From JAHRVQ01 sp964548025 (GTDB lineage: Bacteria; Pseudomonadota; Gammaproteobacteria; Pseudomonadales; Azotimanducaceae), in assembly GCA_964548025.1 (NCBI GenBank), contig CAZJRI010000010.1, forward strand, positions 1 to 64,000: a stretch of 64,000 nt of DNA. Direction: 5' to 3'. Under the pieces are notes generated by a model. It was not told the DNA's origin. It searched no databases and was given only the letters and a program-made list of their open reading frames with translations. Position numbers and translations under genes: made by a program. Shown piece by piece: positions 17,502-25,842 of this stretch; positions within the stretch are counted from its first letter, which is position 1; each line of letters opens with the position of its first letter.

Positions 17502-18569
17502 GTGAACGAATTGTACAATTGTATATACAGAATATTACTTCGATGTGGTGCTCTCAGTCTTCTGATGGTTGCAACGTGCCCGGCATTCGGCGTGAAAGAT
17601 TACATCATCGAAATCGGTCATGGTCATATGAGTCCCGATCATCTGCTACTGGAAGCGGAAGACAGAATCGTTTTCAAAAATGTCGTTCATATGGAAGGCG
17701 GCCATAGCATAGTCGTGAGCGATGAGCAGCAGCTTGCATCAAGCCCGGCCCTTGAGAAGGATGGACAATGGGTTTACCAGTTCAACGATCCCGGGAGTTT
17801 TACACTTACTCTGAAGGAGCACCCGGTCGTGACTGCCAAGGTGACCGTTTTTACCGAAGATGTCATGAAAGCAGCAATCACCGATTTAAGAAAGGAGATG
17901 GTGAGTTATAGCATCGGATTTGACTTTGGTGAGAAGGTCGTTAAAAAACTGGACAACCTGGATCTGAAACTATTTATAGCCGGGATGCAGCATGCATATA
18001 ACGATGAGGATCCAATGCTCAATGAGGAAGAAATGGCATTCATCATTGTGGACTACAAACGGCAGGTTGAACAAAAAGCCAAGTCCAGATTTGAAAATCT
18101 GGCTGCTTTTAACCTCACCCGAAGTAAGGAGTTTCTGGCAACGAACCAGGCCGAGACCGACATATTCGAAACCGAAAGTGGACTGCAATACAAGATTCTG
18201 AAAGAAGGCCACGGCAGGAAGCCAATCATGGGCGACAGGGTACGAGTTCACTACCGGGGAACATTTACAAACCAGGTGGAATTCGACAATACCTATACCG
18301 GCGATGTTTCTGAATTCACCCTTACAGCCCAGGTATTACCCGGGATAATTGAAGGTTTGACTTTAATGCCTGAGGGTGCCAAGTTGAGGCTATTCGTACC
18401 GCCCCATCTGGGCTACGGACGAGCAGGCCAACCAAACCTTGAGAACGAACGGCTATCAATTGAACCCAATGCCATATTGATCTTCGAAATTGAATTATTT
18501 GAAGTTGTAGGTGCCAGCCTTATCTCCGAAAATTCGGAGGTCAATGGAATACCGGTGGATGAAAGGTGA
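17502..18569 (+). CDS. Cupredoxin-like domain fused to FKBP-type peptidyl-prolyl isomerase
   Basis: A 355-residue periplasmic protein with three parts. A signal peptide (ending near PAFG) is followed by a cupredoxin-like domain (about 32-118) with VHMEGGHSIVV and LKEHPVV but no cysteine, so it probably does not hold a type 1 copper. An FKBP N-terminal helical dimerisation segment follows (about 127-215), then an FKBP domain (about 225-335: GDRVRVHYRGTF, VLPGIIEGLTLM, PPHLGYGRAG). Such isomerases assist folding of exported proteins. A peptidyl-prolyl isomerase also accompanies mofA in Leptothrix (mofB), which is a notable parallel. The start codon is GTG 17502; the ribosome site is weak. The next gene starts 5 bases after the stop. 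Confidence 0.75.
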   Translation: MNELYNCIYRILLRCGALSLLMVATCPAFGVKDYIIEIGHGHMSPDHLLLEAEDRIVFKNVVHMEGGHSIVVSDEQQLASSPALEKDGQWVYQFNDPGSFTLTLKEHPVVTAKVTVFTEDVMKAAITDLRKEMVSYSIGFDFGEKVVKKLDNLDLKLFIAGMQHAYNDEDPMLNEEEMAFIIVDYKRQVEQKAKSRFENLAAFNLTRSKEFLATNQAETDIFETESGLQYKILKEGHGRKPIMGDRVRVHYRGTFTNQVEFDNTYTGDVSEFTLTAQVLPGIIEGLTLMPEGAKLRLFVPPHLGYGRAGQPNLENERLSIEPNAILIFEIELFEVVGASLISENSEVNGIPVDER

Positions 18570-18573
18570 CATT

Positions 18574-19731
18574 ATGATCATGATTTCAAACATCATCGAA
18601 AGGCATACGGATATGCCTGGCTTACAGACAAATTTAGTCCTTGCCATCATCTCAGTTGTTCTCCTCGCTTCATGCGCAGTAGACAGCCCGGTACCGGGTC
18701 CCGAGCACAATACGCAATCGCTGCCGCTCGGTCTGGACAGCACAAATATTCACATTCCTGATGACAATCCGATGACAGAACTAAAAATTGAACTGGGTCG
18801 GCTGCTGTTCTTTGACAAACGATTATCAATTGACAATACCACTGCCTGCGCTTCCTGCCATTCACCAGCCACTGGATTTTCGGACGGAAAAATCGTTGCT
18901 GTAGGAATCGAAGGCAGGCAGGGTCCAAGAAACTCACCAAGTATTATCAACAGGGTTTCAAATTCGACCCAGATGTGGGATGGCAGACTTGGTTCGCTTG
19001 AAGAACAGGCAAAGGGACCAATAGTCAATCCACTCGAAATGGGCATGCCCTCCCTCGATGCAGTAGTCGCAAAAATTGGCGCAATCAAAGGTTATCAGCA
19101 GTTATTCGACGAGGCCTTTGGCGAGAGCGTAAATATTGACACCATGACAAAAGCGATTGCCTCTTTCGAACGAACAATTCTCTCGGGAGATTCCAAATGG
19201 GACAGGTATCAGGCGGGGGATGAGTCTGCATTATCCAAAAAAGAGAAGAGGGGACTTGAGCTATTCGACGGAAAAGCCCGTTGCAATCAATGTCATTCCG
19301 GATGGAACTTCACTGATGAGAAATTCCACAATATTGGCATTGGCTGGGATAAACGCGTTGTAGATATGGGTAGATTCATGGCTACCGGAGTTGACAGCGA
19401 CAGAGGCGCGTTTAAAACACCTTCACTAAGGGATACAGATGCAACAGCACCTTATATGCATGATGGTCGCTTCTACACACTAGAGGAGGTAATCGAGTAT
19501 TACAATGATGGCGCAATTCAAAATCCATATCTCGATCCGGAAATGGTAAGACCGGATCTTACACTTGAAGAAACGTTGGAAAGATATAGTAGTGGTGATG
19601 ATACGAAGCCCCTTCCCGTAAAACTACTGAATTTAACCTCCCGGGAAAGAGATGATCTGCTCTCTTTCCTGCTCGCACTATCGGGTAGAGGATGGCAGCA
19701 AATTCAGCCACCTCCGTCCTATCCGAGATAA
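18574..19731 (+). CDS. Third MauG/CCP-like di-haem peroxidase, lipoprotein
   Basis: A 385-residue di-haem c peroxidase-family protein, the third in the island. The N-terminus is a lipoprotein signal with lipobox LLASC, so it is membrane-anchored, unlike the two upstream. Haem motifs are CASCH (C92-C95-H96) and CNQCH (C237-C240-H241), with TPSLRDTDATAPYMHDG near the C-terminus. I chose ATG 18574 (AAAGG at 18562-18566, spacing 7), just after the FKBP stop; an upstream in-frame ATG would run back into that gene. It is clearly in the same family as the two IdrP-like genes but less tightly linked. Its substrate could be peroxide or a partner protein. Confidence 0.85.
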   Translation: MIMISNIIERHTDMPGLQTNLVLAIISVVLLASCAVDSPVPGPEHNTQSLPLGLDSTNIHIPDDNPMTELKIELGRLLFFDKRLSIDNTTACASCHSPATGFSDGKIVAVGIEGRQGPRNSPSIINRVSNSTQMWDGRLGSLEEQAKGPIVNPLEMGMPSLDAVVAKIGAIKGYQQLFDEAFGESVNIDTMTKAIASFERTILSGDSKWDRYQAGDESALSKKEKRGLELFDGKARCNQCHSGWNFTDEKFHNIGIGWDKRVVDMGRFMATGVDSDRGAFKTPSLRDTDATAPYMHDGRFYTLEEVIEYYNDGAIQNPYLDPEMVRPDLTLEETLERYSSGDDTKPLPVKLLNLTSRERDDLLSFLLALSGRGWQQIQPPPSYPR

Positions 19732-19763
19732 ATGATGACCAGAAGAATGACCGGAGTTAATTT

Positions 19764-20369
19764 ATGTCTCAGTTAGACTCTTATAGTCCACGAAGGTATT
19801 TGCCTTCTTTGATTGGTACTTTCCTGTTAGTGATCGGTGTTGTTATTCTTCCTGAAGACTCCATGGCCGAAGCTGCTGAAAACGAAGGTGATTTCTCAGA
19901 ACACTATTCGATGCGCCTGCATCAGGACGCCGTTAAAAAGACCGGCGAAGAGGAATTCAAAGGAATAGTCAATTTCTTCCATCACGCTGAAAGAGCAATC
20001 GAAAGCGAGGATATCGACGCACTTATGTCCCTCTATTCGTCGAGGTATACAAATCTGAATGGCCAGAACCGGGATTCAGCAAGAGAAATCTGGCAAAAGA
20101 TTTTTGATAATTTTGACAATCTCTCGGCAAGACATTCCATGAGACTTCTTACCTATCAAGACACTGAGACAAATCAAATCGCGGTGACAGAATGTAATGG
20201 GTTGCTATCGGGAATACCAAAAGGGGAGGATACATTCGTAACTATCGATAGCTGGGATCGACAGAGGCATATTCTTACCAAAGAAGGTTCCTGGAAACTT
20301 TTCGGCAATGCAGGGAAAGGTTCAAAAAGATATGGTGAAGATAAATTCAAAACTCATCCGCTGTTCTAA
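19764..20369 (+). CDS. Exported SnoaL/NTF2-like protein
   Basis: A 201-residue protein with an N-terminal signal sequence (about 12-35, LPSLIGTFLLVIGVVIL, cleavage near SMA). The mature part shows the cone-shaped NTF2-like pattern: FFHHAERAIESEDIDALMSLYSSRY and later strand-rich segments ending in GSWKLFGNAG. Such domains bind small ligands or dimerise, and function varies. It is last in the plus-strand run and its 3' end overlaps the convergent cytochrome gene by 23 bases. No catalytic residues could be assigned. Confidence 0.6.
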   Translation: MSQLDSYSPRRYLPSLIGTFLLVIGVVILPEDSMAEAAENEGDFSEHYSMRLHQDAVKKTGEEEFKGIVNFFHHAERAIESEDIDALMSLYSSRYTNLNGQNRDSAREIWQKIFDNFDNLSARHSMRLLTYQDTETNQIAVTECNGLLSGIPKGEDTFVTIDSWDRQRHILTKEGSWKLFGNAGKGSKRYGEDKFKTHPLF

Positions 20370-20829
20370 AATTTGACTTTTTGGATCTTGGAGTCGCCTT
20401 TTCCAGCATATAGTCTACAGCAGACCTGATTTCGTTATCTGAACAGAACTGACAATAACCACGGGGGGGCATCTCCCTGATCCCGTGAAGCGCATTTTTG
20501 TACAGTATGTCTTTCCCCTTTGCAATTCTGCCGGACCAGGCATTGATGTCTCCAAGTTTCGGGGCACCGAATACACTCAAAGTATGACAAGCCATGCAGA
20601 TACGCTTATAGACGGTTCTGCCAGATAAAGGCTTCAAAGGCATGTCCGCGTCAGAGGAATCAGTTAGTGTGGTTTTTTCAGATTGCCGGGCGACAGAAGA
20701 TATGTCTATTTCTGATGCGTTGTTCCCTTTCACTGAATTCACGCACAGGATTATCAAACAGAACAGATAATATTTTGACGCTGGATTTCGACAGGCTACC
20801 TGACTGTTAATTTGCGTCGCGCGCGCCAC
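20347..20829 (-). CDS. Cytochrome c5-like mono-haem protein
   Basis: A 160-residue exported cytochrome c with haem motif CMACH (about residues 84-88) and a downstream CQFC pair (GYCQFCSDNE) that fits the extra disulfide of cytochromes c5. A membrane/signal segment lies at about 20-34 (YYLFCLIILCVNSV). The start appears to be GTG 20829, inside the 3' end of the preceding cytochrome gene (23-base overlap), so the two are coupled. Its 3' end overlaps the convergent SnoaL-like gene. It is an electron shuttle for the island's peroxidases or multicopper oxidase. Confidence 0.8.
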   Translation of the reverse strand: MARATQINSQVACRNPASKYYLFCLIILCVNSVKGNNASEIDISSVARQSEKTTLTDSSDADMPLKPLSGRTVYKRICMACHTLSVFGAPKLGDINAWSGRIAKGKDILYKNALHGIREMPPRGYCQFCSDNEIRSAVDYMLEKATPRSKKSNFRTADEF

Positions 20830-21154
20830 AACTATCTTTGCAACTGCTTAGCTTCGAAAAGTATTTCGCCAGATCCTTGATCTGTGCATCTGTCAGTTTT
20901 TCAGCAATCGGGTTCATTAATTTGGGGCTCTTGCGCTCCCCACTCCTGAATGCCTTAAGCTGATCAATCATATACTTCTTCTGTTGGCCAGCTAGATGCG
21001 GATATGCAAGTACCAGGCTGATTCCATCAACGCCATGACAGGGCGCACAAATCGTTTTTACCATCTTTTCAGTTTCTGCTTTTCCAGCGTATGCGGCAAC
21101 CGATACAGAGAATAATACGCAGGCTATTGCTCCAGTTATTAACTTTGTCATCAA
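20807..21154 (-). CDS. Mono-haem cytochrome c (c553/c4-like)
   Basis: A 115-residue exported class I cytochrome c. The signal peptide MTKLITGAIACVLFSVSVAAYA is followed by haem motif CAPCH (C36-C39-H40) and the typical PHLAGQQ..YM..QL..F..G.R segment with a candidate methionine ligand in KLMNPIA. A second pair of cysteines, CKDSC, ends the protein. It is upstream of and coupled to the cytochrome c5-like gene. It is divergent from the SCO1-like gene, with a 222-base intergenic region between them. Confidence 0.85.
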   Translation of the reverse strand: MMTKLITGAIACVLFSVSVAAYAGKAETEKMVKTICAPCHGVDGISLVLAYPHLAGQQKKYMIDQLKAFRSGERKSPKLMNPIAEKLTDAQIKDLAKYFSKLSSCKDSCGARDAN

Positions 21155-21376
21155 TTCAATATTACCTAATTTTCTAAGAGCATATTTTTCCCCACCGACT
21201 CATTCATCGTGATCTTTCGGGGGGATCAACTGATTGGATTAAGGCTGCTATTATCGCTGACTTTCAGGGAAGAAAGACGAATAAATAGTGCTGTATCTTC
21301 ACCTTGAATGATAGCAGAAATCAACTAAGAAATACTCGCCGGGGACCGATTAAAGACTTAAAATACAGTACATAAT

Positions 21377-22021
21377 ATGACTACCAAACAGAACATCTAC
21401 AGGCTTCGGCTGATTGGCATATCCGCGATTTTCAATATCATGATTTCGCCACTCGCACTGCCCAATGAGAAGATTACTGATTCAACTATCATCCCGCCTG
21501 TTTCGGACTTTCCTCAGTCAGATGCCAGACAGGTTACCGGCGGACCTTTCAGACTCGTCTCCCATGCAGGCAGGACTGTAACTGAGAAAGATTTCAAAGA
21601 CAGTTTCCTGTTAATTTATTTCGGCTACAGTTATTGTCCTGATGTATGCCCGACTGACCTTTCGATCATGGGTAATGCAATCGATCTGATGGCCCGGGAG
21701 GGAGACAAAGTTCAACCTATATTTATTACCTTTGATCCGATGCGGGATACCAAAGATCACCTTGCAGGTTATATAAAGAACTTTCATCCACGTTTGATTG
21801 GATTAACAGGAACCAGAGAGCAAACCCTGGCAGCAGCTAATCAGTTTGGCGTTGACGTATCTTCCACATACAAAGCTGAAATAACGGGTTCTGCTTACTC
21901 CATGAATCATTCGGCGTTCACCTATCTGGTAGACCCAAACCGAAAGCTGAGGGTGATGTTCAGGCATGGGACCAATTCAAAGCTAATGGCCGATACAATT
22001 CGACGTCACATCCATCAATAG
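21377..22021 (+). CDS. SCO1/SenC-family copper chaperone
   Basis: A 214-residue membrane-anchored thioredoxin-fold protein. It has the SCO copper-binding motif CPDVC (C87 and C91, in FGYSYCPDVCPTDL) and a third ligand H178 in SMNHSAFTYLVDP. Residues 10-28 are the signal/anchor. SCO proteins deliver copper to oxidase CuA centres or act as thiol-disulfide factors in the periplasm. In this setting the natural client is the multicopper oxidase or the plastocyanin-like proteins of the island, though a distant cytochrome oxidase is equally possible. The ribosome site before ATG 21377 is weak. Confidence 0.85.
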   Translation: MTTKQNIYRLRLIGISAIFNIMISPLALPNEKITDSTIIPPVSDFPQSDARQVTGGPFRLVSHAGRTVTEKDFKDSFLLIYFGYSYCPDVCPTDLSIMGNAIDLMAREGDKVQPIFITFDPMRDTKDHLAGYIKNFHPRLIGLTGTREQTLAAANQFGVDVSSTYKAEITGSAYSMNHSAFTYLVDPNRKLRVMFRHGTNSKLMADTIRRHIHQ

Positions 22022-22176
22022 AAACCGGCACACTTTATCGCCACTTGAATTCAAGCATTTCTTTTTTGGTAGTAGTGCTTTCATGGAGTCTTTCCAGACA
22101 CCCTCTACCTAACAGTTTCACCAAGGTATAGATCAGTTTATGCTGAGGGCAGGAGGTCTGTGTTACAGCATATCCA

Positions 22177-23445
22177 TCACATTCGGACAAAGCGACGAAA
22201 AACGAGTGCACCGCTTATAAGGTTAAAAGCCAGATATAGATTAGATATCATAAAAACCGTTGCAGCAAATCGCACCAGATCAGCCACGAACAACGCTACC
22301 AGCATCAACCCTACTGCCAGCATATGCATTCGAAACTGATTGCGGGCATTCTTATCCGAAACGATTTTTTTCATATTCGGAATTTTCAATTCCCACCTGT
22401 TGCTCATCTCAATGGTTTGGGTCATATGCAACCAGACCAGAAAGGGGATTATTTTGTACAACATGCCTGTGATCAGAGACATGGTAAACCCCACGATCAT
22501 CAGCGAACCCAGAACCAGGTCTATTCTCGGATGTGAGATCTGCCCGGTTCTTGAAAGTGCCATTATTGTGAGTGCGAGCAATAGACATAAAAGACCGAAT
22601 CTCCAAAAATCCATTGTGACATCAGGGACCTTCCTTCTACGCTGCTGTTGAAGCATTATCGTAGTAAGCGCATATGACGCGAATCCTCCAAGTAGAATAG
22701 CTTCAAATGCAAGCACGACCGCATTTGATGCATTTACAGAAAACAGTGCAAACGATTCAACAAGGCTGATCGATACCAGACTCAAAATCACGGCAACTGC
22801 CAACCACCTGATCATTGCACCGGGATATTTCGGGGTGACCTGGAACATTGGTACAACCTGATAAGAAATCGTAAAAACCAATATGCCAATCCATCCAAAC
22901 AAGCCCCATCTGATATGCAGAGAGGTAAACGATCGTTGCAATGACACCTCAGGCAAGGAATATCCTGCGGCAAGGTAAAGCCCCAGGGTGAGCGTTAGCA
23001 GAAACGAAACAATCGCAAGCTTCATACCCAGAGTTACCCCCGAATTGGCTTCTGATTTCAAGAGACTGGTTATCAGGTTCAAAATCAGCCAGAGAAAAGA
23101 CAATCCCAGCATCACAGCCCCTATTCCTATCAATAAGGGTGTTATCTGCAGAAATCCGACAGACATGATTACAGTACCTGAAAGCAGACCTGCATAGACG
23201 ATCCTGCTAAAGGCGACAGGACTTTGTATCTGTACGCCCGCAAGTACAGGTAATAATTGTTGCAGGGCCCCCACCATAACCATCGTGATAAAGCCAAGGG
23301 TAAGTAGATGTGTAACAGCTATCATTGCCGGGTCCCATCTGTTGACAATCGACACCAATACGGGGAAGAAAGGTGCAGTCAGCATATAGATCAAAGGTAC
23401 AGATAGAGGTGGGGTCTGCTCCAGGGAGAGTGAGGATCTATTCAT
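22177..23445 (-). CDS. Multi-pass membrane protein, NnrS/haem-copper-oxidase-like
   Basis: A 422-residue integral membrane protein with about twelve hydrophobic segments. Histidines in helices (AVTHLLTLGFITMVMVGALQ; SLHIRWGLFGWIGILVF) recall NnrS and the haem-binding helices of oxidase-like subunit I proteins, but the complete haem-copper ligand set is not evident. This type commonly sits with hemerythrin and DUF2249 genes in denitrifiers, and is linked to nitric oxide tolerance. It is downstream of the DUF2249 gene (66-base gap) in the same direction. The link to nitrogen-oxide stress fits the nearby nod-like gene. The membrane family is clear, the exact role inferred. Confidence 0.65.
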   Translation of the reverse strand: MNRSSLSLEQTPPLSVPLIYMLTAPFFPVLVSIVNRWDPAMIAVTHLLTLGFITMVMVGALQQLLPVLAGVQIQSPVAFSRIVYAGLLSGTVIMSVGFLQITPLLIGIGAVMLGLSFLWLILNLITSLLKSEANSGVTLGMKLAIVSFLLTLTLGLYLAAGYSLPEVSLQRSFTSLHIRWGLFGWIGILVFTISYQVVPMFQVTPKYPGAMIRWLAVAVILSLVSISLVESFALFSVNASNAVVLAFEAILLGGFASYALTTIMLQQQRRRKVPDVTMDFWRFGLLCLLLALTIMALSRTGQISHPRIDLVLGSLMIVGFTMSLITGMLYKIIPFLVWLHMTQTIEMSNRWELKIPNMKKIVSDKNARNQFRMHMLAVGLMLVALFVADLVRFAATVFMISNLYLAFNLISGALVFRRFVRM

Positions 23446-23511
23446 TGCAACGGGTTCATACTTCTACACTTTCCGCCAGGCTTGTACTTTCCACGGCTAT
23501 TATTTCCACAC

Positions 23512-23802
23512 CTACTCTTTCCATGCCGGGTATTCTGTGGCTGATGCAATTGCTCTCCTGCGCGCCTCACTGTCTTCGTTTTTCCAGATAAATACGTTAC
23601 AGCTATCATTTGGCCCGCGACGAATGTCATAACCAAATCCTCTTTTTTCCAATCGTTCAAACAGCAGCCGTGGAAAACGTCTGTGATGGAAATGGAGAAA
23701 CTTACCCGGATCGAGTTTGCCAACAGCATCCAAAGCCATTTGCAGGGGTTCAGGTGCAGGGAAATCACTGACATCAAGGTAGTCAGAATGACTGTCGATC
23801 AA
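23512..23802 (-). CDS. DUF2249-family protein
   Basis: A 96-residue cytoplasmic protein of the DUF2249 type: LDVSDFPAPEPLQMALDAVGKL near the N-terminus and a FLHFHHRRFPRLLFERLEKR helix pattern. The domain's function is not established, but it recurs next to hemerythrin and NO-related membrane proteins in denitrifying bacteria. Its start overlaps the hemerythrin stop by four bases, so the two are translationally coupled. Confidence 0.8.
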   Translation of the reverse strand: MIDSHSDYLDVSDFPAPEPLQMALDAVGKLDPGKFLHFHHRRFPRLLFERLEKRGFGYDIRRGPNDSCNVFIWKNEDSEARRRAIASATEYPAWKE

Positions 23803-24233
23803 ATCTCCTCCATTGCACTGATATAATTATCTGATTGCTCACCCAACATCCGATCTATCATTGGATAGAGAATCTGCTCCTCCTTCATATTATGCTGCTG
23901 CATTAAAACGAGTAAAGTTTCTGCTTCGCCAAGGAATTCGTCTTTGTCTTCAAGCGCAGCCACTTTGGACAAACTCTCGATCAGGTCTCTCATCTGTCCG
24001 TGTTCCATTCTCATTACCTGGGTTGGCCCGCCGGATGAGCCCATTACCCTTTCTGCTGCAGGAAACAAAACGTTCTCCTCCCGCTTCAAGTGTCTTTCGA
24101 TTTCGTCGACAACGGCCTTGAATGCAGCGCTGAGTTCAGACCATTTAGATTCAGCAGCCAAATTCTCGGCTTTGGCAAATAATTCATCACATTGCACATG
24201 CGTCTTTGCCATATAATCAAAAATGGTACTCAT
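23799..24233 (-). CDS. Hemerythrin-like diiron protein (RIC/YtfE-like)
   Basis: A 144-residue four-helix-bundle protein with diiron ligands in the order H12 (KTHVQCDELF), EIERHLKREENVLFP, MEHGQMRDL and QQHNMKEEQILYPMIDR. This pattern is close to the hemerythrin/RIC type that repairs Fe-S clusters or handles NO and O2. I chose ATG 24233, with GAGAGG five bases upstream, over GTG 24248. It is first gene of the hemerythrin-DUF2249-NnrS-like operon. An FNR-like site lies 126 bases upstream, consistent with low-oxygen or NO control. Confidence 0.85.
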   Translation of the reverse strand: MSTIFDYMAKTHVQCDELFAKAENLAAESKWSELSAAFKAVVDEIERHLKREENVLFPAAERVMGSSGGPTQVMRMEHGQMRDLIESLSKVAALEDKDEFLGEAETLLVLMQQHNMKEEQILYPMIDRMLGEQSDNYISAMEEI

Positions 24234-24358
24234 GCTACCTCTCCACACAAAAACTTAAATCAGCAGCCTACCCTAAACCCGGATTCTGTTTAACGACATG
24301 GATCAATTATCAGGCCGATTATCAGGATGTAAAGTAAACCAATTTGTTGATGACTGTG

Positions 24359-24372
24359 TTGATTTCGATCAT
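24359..24372. promoter_or_regulatory. FNR/DNR-like box between hemerythrin operon and lipoprotein gene
   Basis: TTGATTTCGATCAT matches the TTGAT-N4-ATCAA consensus at nine of ten positions. It lies 126 bases upstream of the hemerythrin start and 77 bases upstream of the lipoprotein start at 24449, so it could serve either direction. An FNR, ANR or NO-sensing DNR/NnrR regulator could bind. Confidence 0.55.
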
Positions 24373-24448
24373 GTGCACTGTTTGGTTTTACCAAGTACAA
24401 TGATTGCAATCACATACAAAGGCACACCCTATCATTAGTCTTGATTCA

Positions 24449-24832
24449 GTGAAAAATGTCATAAGGCCGCTTGTTTTTATAGCGGTTTCAGGTGGCATAG
24501 TTATCGTCCTTTCTTCATGCGCAAGACACGAGCCGCCTGAAGACACTGTTCGCTCAATTTGCGCAAGTGAAATGAAGAAGACCCTTGCGAGCACCAACTT
24601 AGCGGCTGGCAATGAGCTAGCGGACGAGCCTGTGATATCCGTCTTGGAAATAGGCAGAAAAGGGGTCGGTGAAAGCAAAAATACTAGAGGCATTCCTGAT
24701 AAAACACTTGTTTATACCATTGCATGTCTGATCAAAACCACAATAGGCGAAGAAGAATCCGAACCTGAAAATCTTTATCTCTATTTCTACAAAGACGCAA
24801 ATGGAAACTGGACCACGAGGGAAAGAATGTGA
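24449..24832 (+). CDS. Predicted lipoprotein, unknown function
   Basis: A 127-residue predicted lipoprotein. The signal (VFIAVSGGIVIVLSSC, lipobox LSSC) follows a basic KNVIRPL. The mature part is soluble and polar, with LVYTIACLIKTT and ENLYLYFYKDANGNW near the C-terminus. I do not recognise a family. GTG 24449 gives a clean lipoprotein leader; a TTG at 24404 is possible but neither has a good ribosome site. It is divergent from the hemerythrin operon and shares the FNR-like site. Confidence 0.5.
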   Translation: MKNVIRPLVFIAVSGGIVIVLSSCARHEPPEDTVRSICASEMKKTLASTNLAAGNELADEPVISVLEIGRKGVGESKNTRGIPDKTLVYTIACLIKTTIGEEESEPENLYLYFYKDANGNWTTRERM

Positions 24833-24917
24833 GAAGTTTTATCAATCATCAATCTTTGATATGGTTTAATTCTACTTGTGCCATCAAATCATATCGTCGA
24901 TTATCGGAAATCAGCTA

Positions 24918-25430
24918 ATGCCACCTTCAAGTAAACGATCTCAATATAACATTGCAAAGATGCTGCACTGGTTAGTTGCTCTAATTGTTCTGCTGCTACT
25001 AATGTCAGGGTGGCGCACTGGTGATTTTGACCTGGAAGACAAGAAAGTCGTCATAATGATTCACTCAGGACTGGGCACAACTGTATTTCTTCTGATGGTA
25101 TTTCGATGGTGGTGGCGCAGTTCCAATAACCTCTATGCGCCCGCTGGCTGGCGGAAAAGACCATCAATGCTGATGCAATGGTTTTTCTACCCTTTACTTC
25201 TGTTACAGCCGGTTTTGGGTTTCATTCAGGCATTGTTCATTGATTATGAAGTGCTCGCATATGGCTTCATTAATTATTCAGCGATCGCTGCTGAAAACAA
25301 AAACCTATCTGGTCTGTTTCATCAGGCACATATGATTACCGCCGTATTGCTTATATTGATTTTTCTTGCACACGTCGGAGACAAGTCGAGGAAGTTCTTC
25401 ATCGACGACAGCAATTCCATGAAAGATTAG
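24918..25430 (+). CDS. Cytochrome b561-family protein
   Basis: A 170-residue protein with four membrane helices and the histidines expected of a b-type haem protein: IAKMLHWLVALIVL (first helix), VIMIHSGLGTTVF (second) and LFHQAHMITAVLL (fourth). Cytochrome b561 proteins of this size move electrons from the quinone pool to periplasmic partners or the reverse. I chose ATG 24918 over a TTG at 24876; the ribosome site is weak. It is followed by the ferredoxin FdxA. Confidence 0.85.
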   Translation: MPPSSKRSQYNIAKMLHWLVALIVLLLLMSGWRTGDFDLEDKKVVIMIHSGLGTTVFLLMVFRWWWRSSNNLYAPAGWRKRPSMLMQWFFYPLLLLQPVLGFIQALFIDYEVLAYGFINYSAIAAENKNLSGLFHQAHMITAVLLILIFLAHVGDKSRKFFIDDSNSMKD

Positions 25431-25462
25431 CCATTATGAGAAACCGGAATGTGAGCTGGTAA

Positions 25463-25789
25463 ATGGCTTTTGTTGTCACCGAAAACTGCATCAACTGCAA
25501 GCATACTACCTGCGTTGAAGTCTGCCCTGTAGATTGTTTCTACGAAGGTCCAAACTTTCTCGTGATCAACCCGCGAGAGTGCATTGACTGTGGAATCTGC
25601 GCGAGGGGATGTCCGACTGATGCGATCATAGAAGGCAGAAATATCAAACCTGATCAGCAGATATTCCTTCGCCTGAATGCTGAACTGTCAGTGATCTGGC
25701 CAAATATCACCGATCAGAAATCACCACCACCAGATGTGGAAGAGTGGGAAGACGTCCCCGACAAATTAAAACTGCTCGAACGCTGGTGA
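25463..25789 (+). CDS. fdxA: Seven-iron ferredoxin FdxA
   Basis: A 108-residue ferredoxin of the [3Fe-4S][4Fe-4S] FdxA family. Residues MAFVVTENCINCKHTTCVEV begin with the hallmark segment, and CPVDCFYEGPNFLVI and CIDCGICARGCP supply the remaining ligands. The long C-terminal part (about 61-108) is typical of FdxA. It is a cytoplasmic low-potential electron carrier. Found 32 bases after the b561 gene, in the same direction. Confidence 0.93.
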   Translation: MAFVVTENCINCKHTTCVEVCPVDCFYEGPNFLVINPRECIDCGICARGCPTDAIIEGRNIKPDQQIFLRLNAELSVIWPNITDQKSPPPDVEEWEDVPDKLKLLERW

Positions 25790-25842
25790 TTAACTGACAC
25801 CCGGCCGGGCATGACCAGATAATCCATGTTCAGTGATTATAT

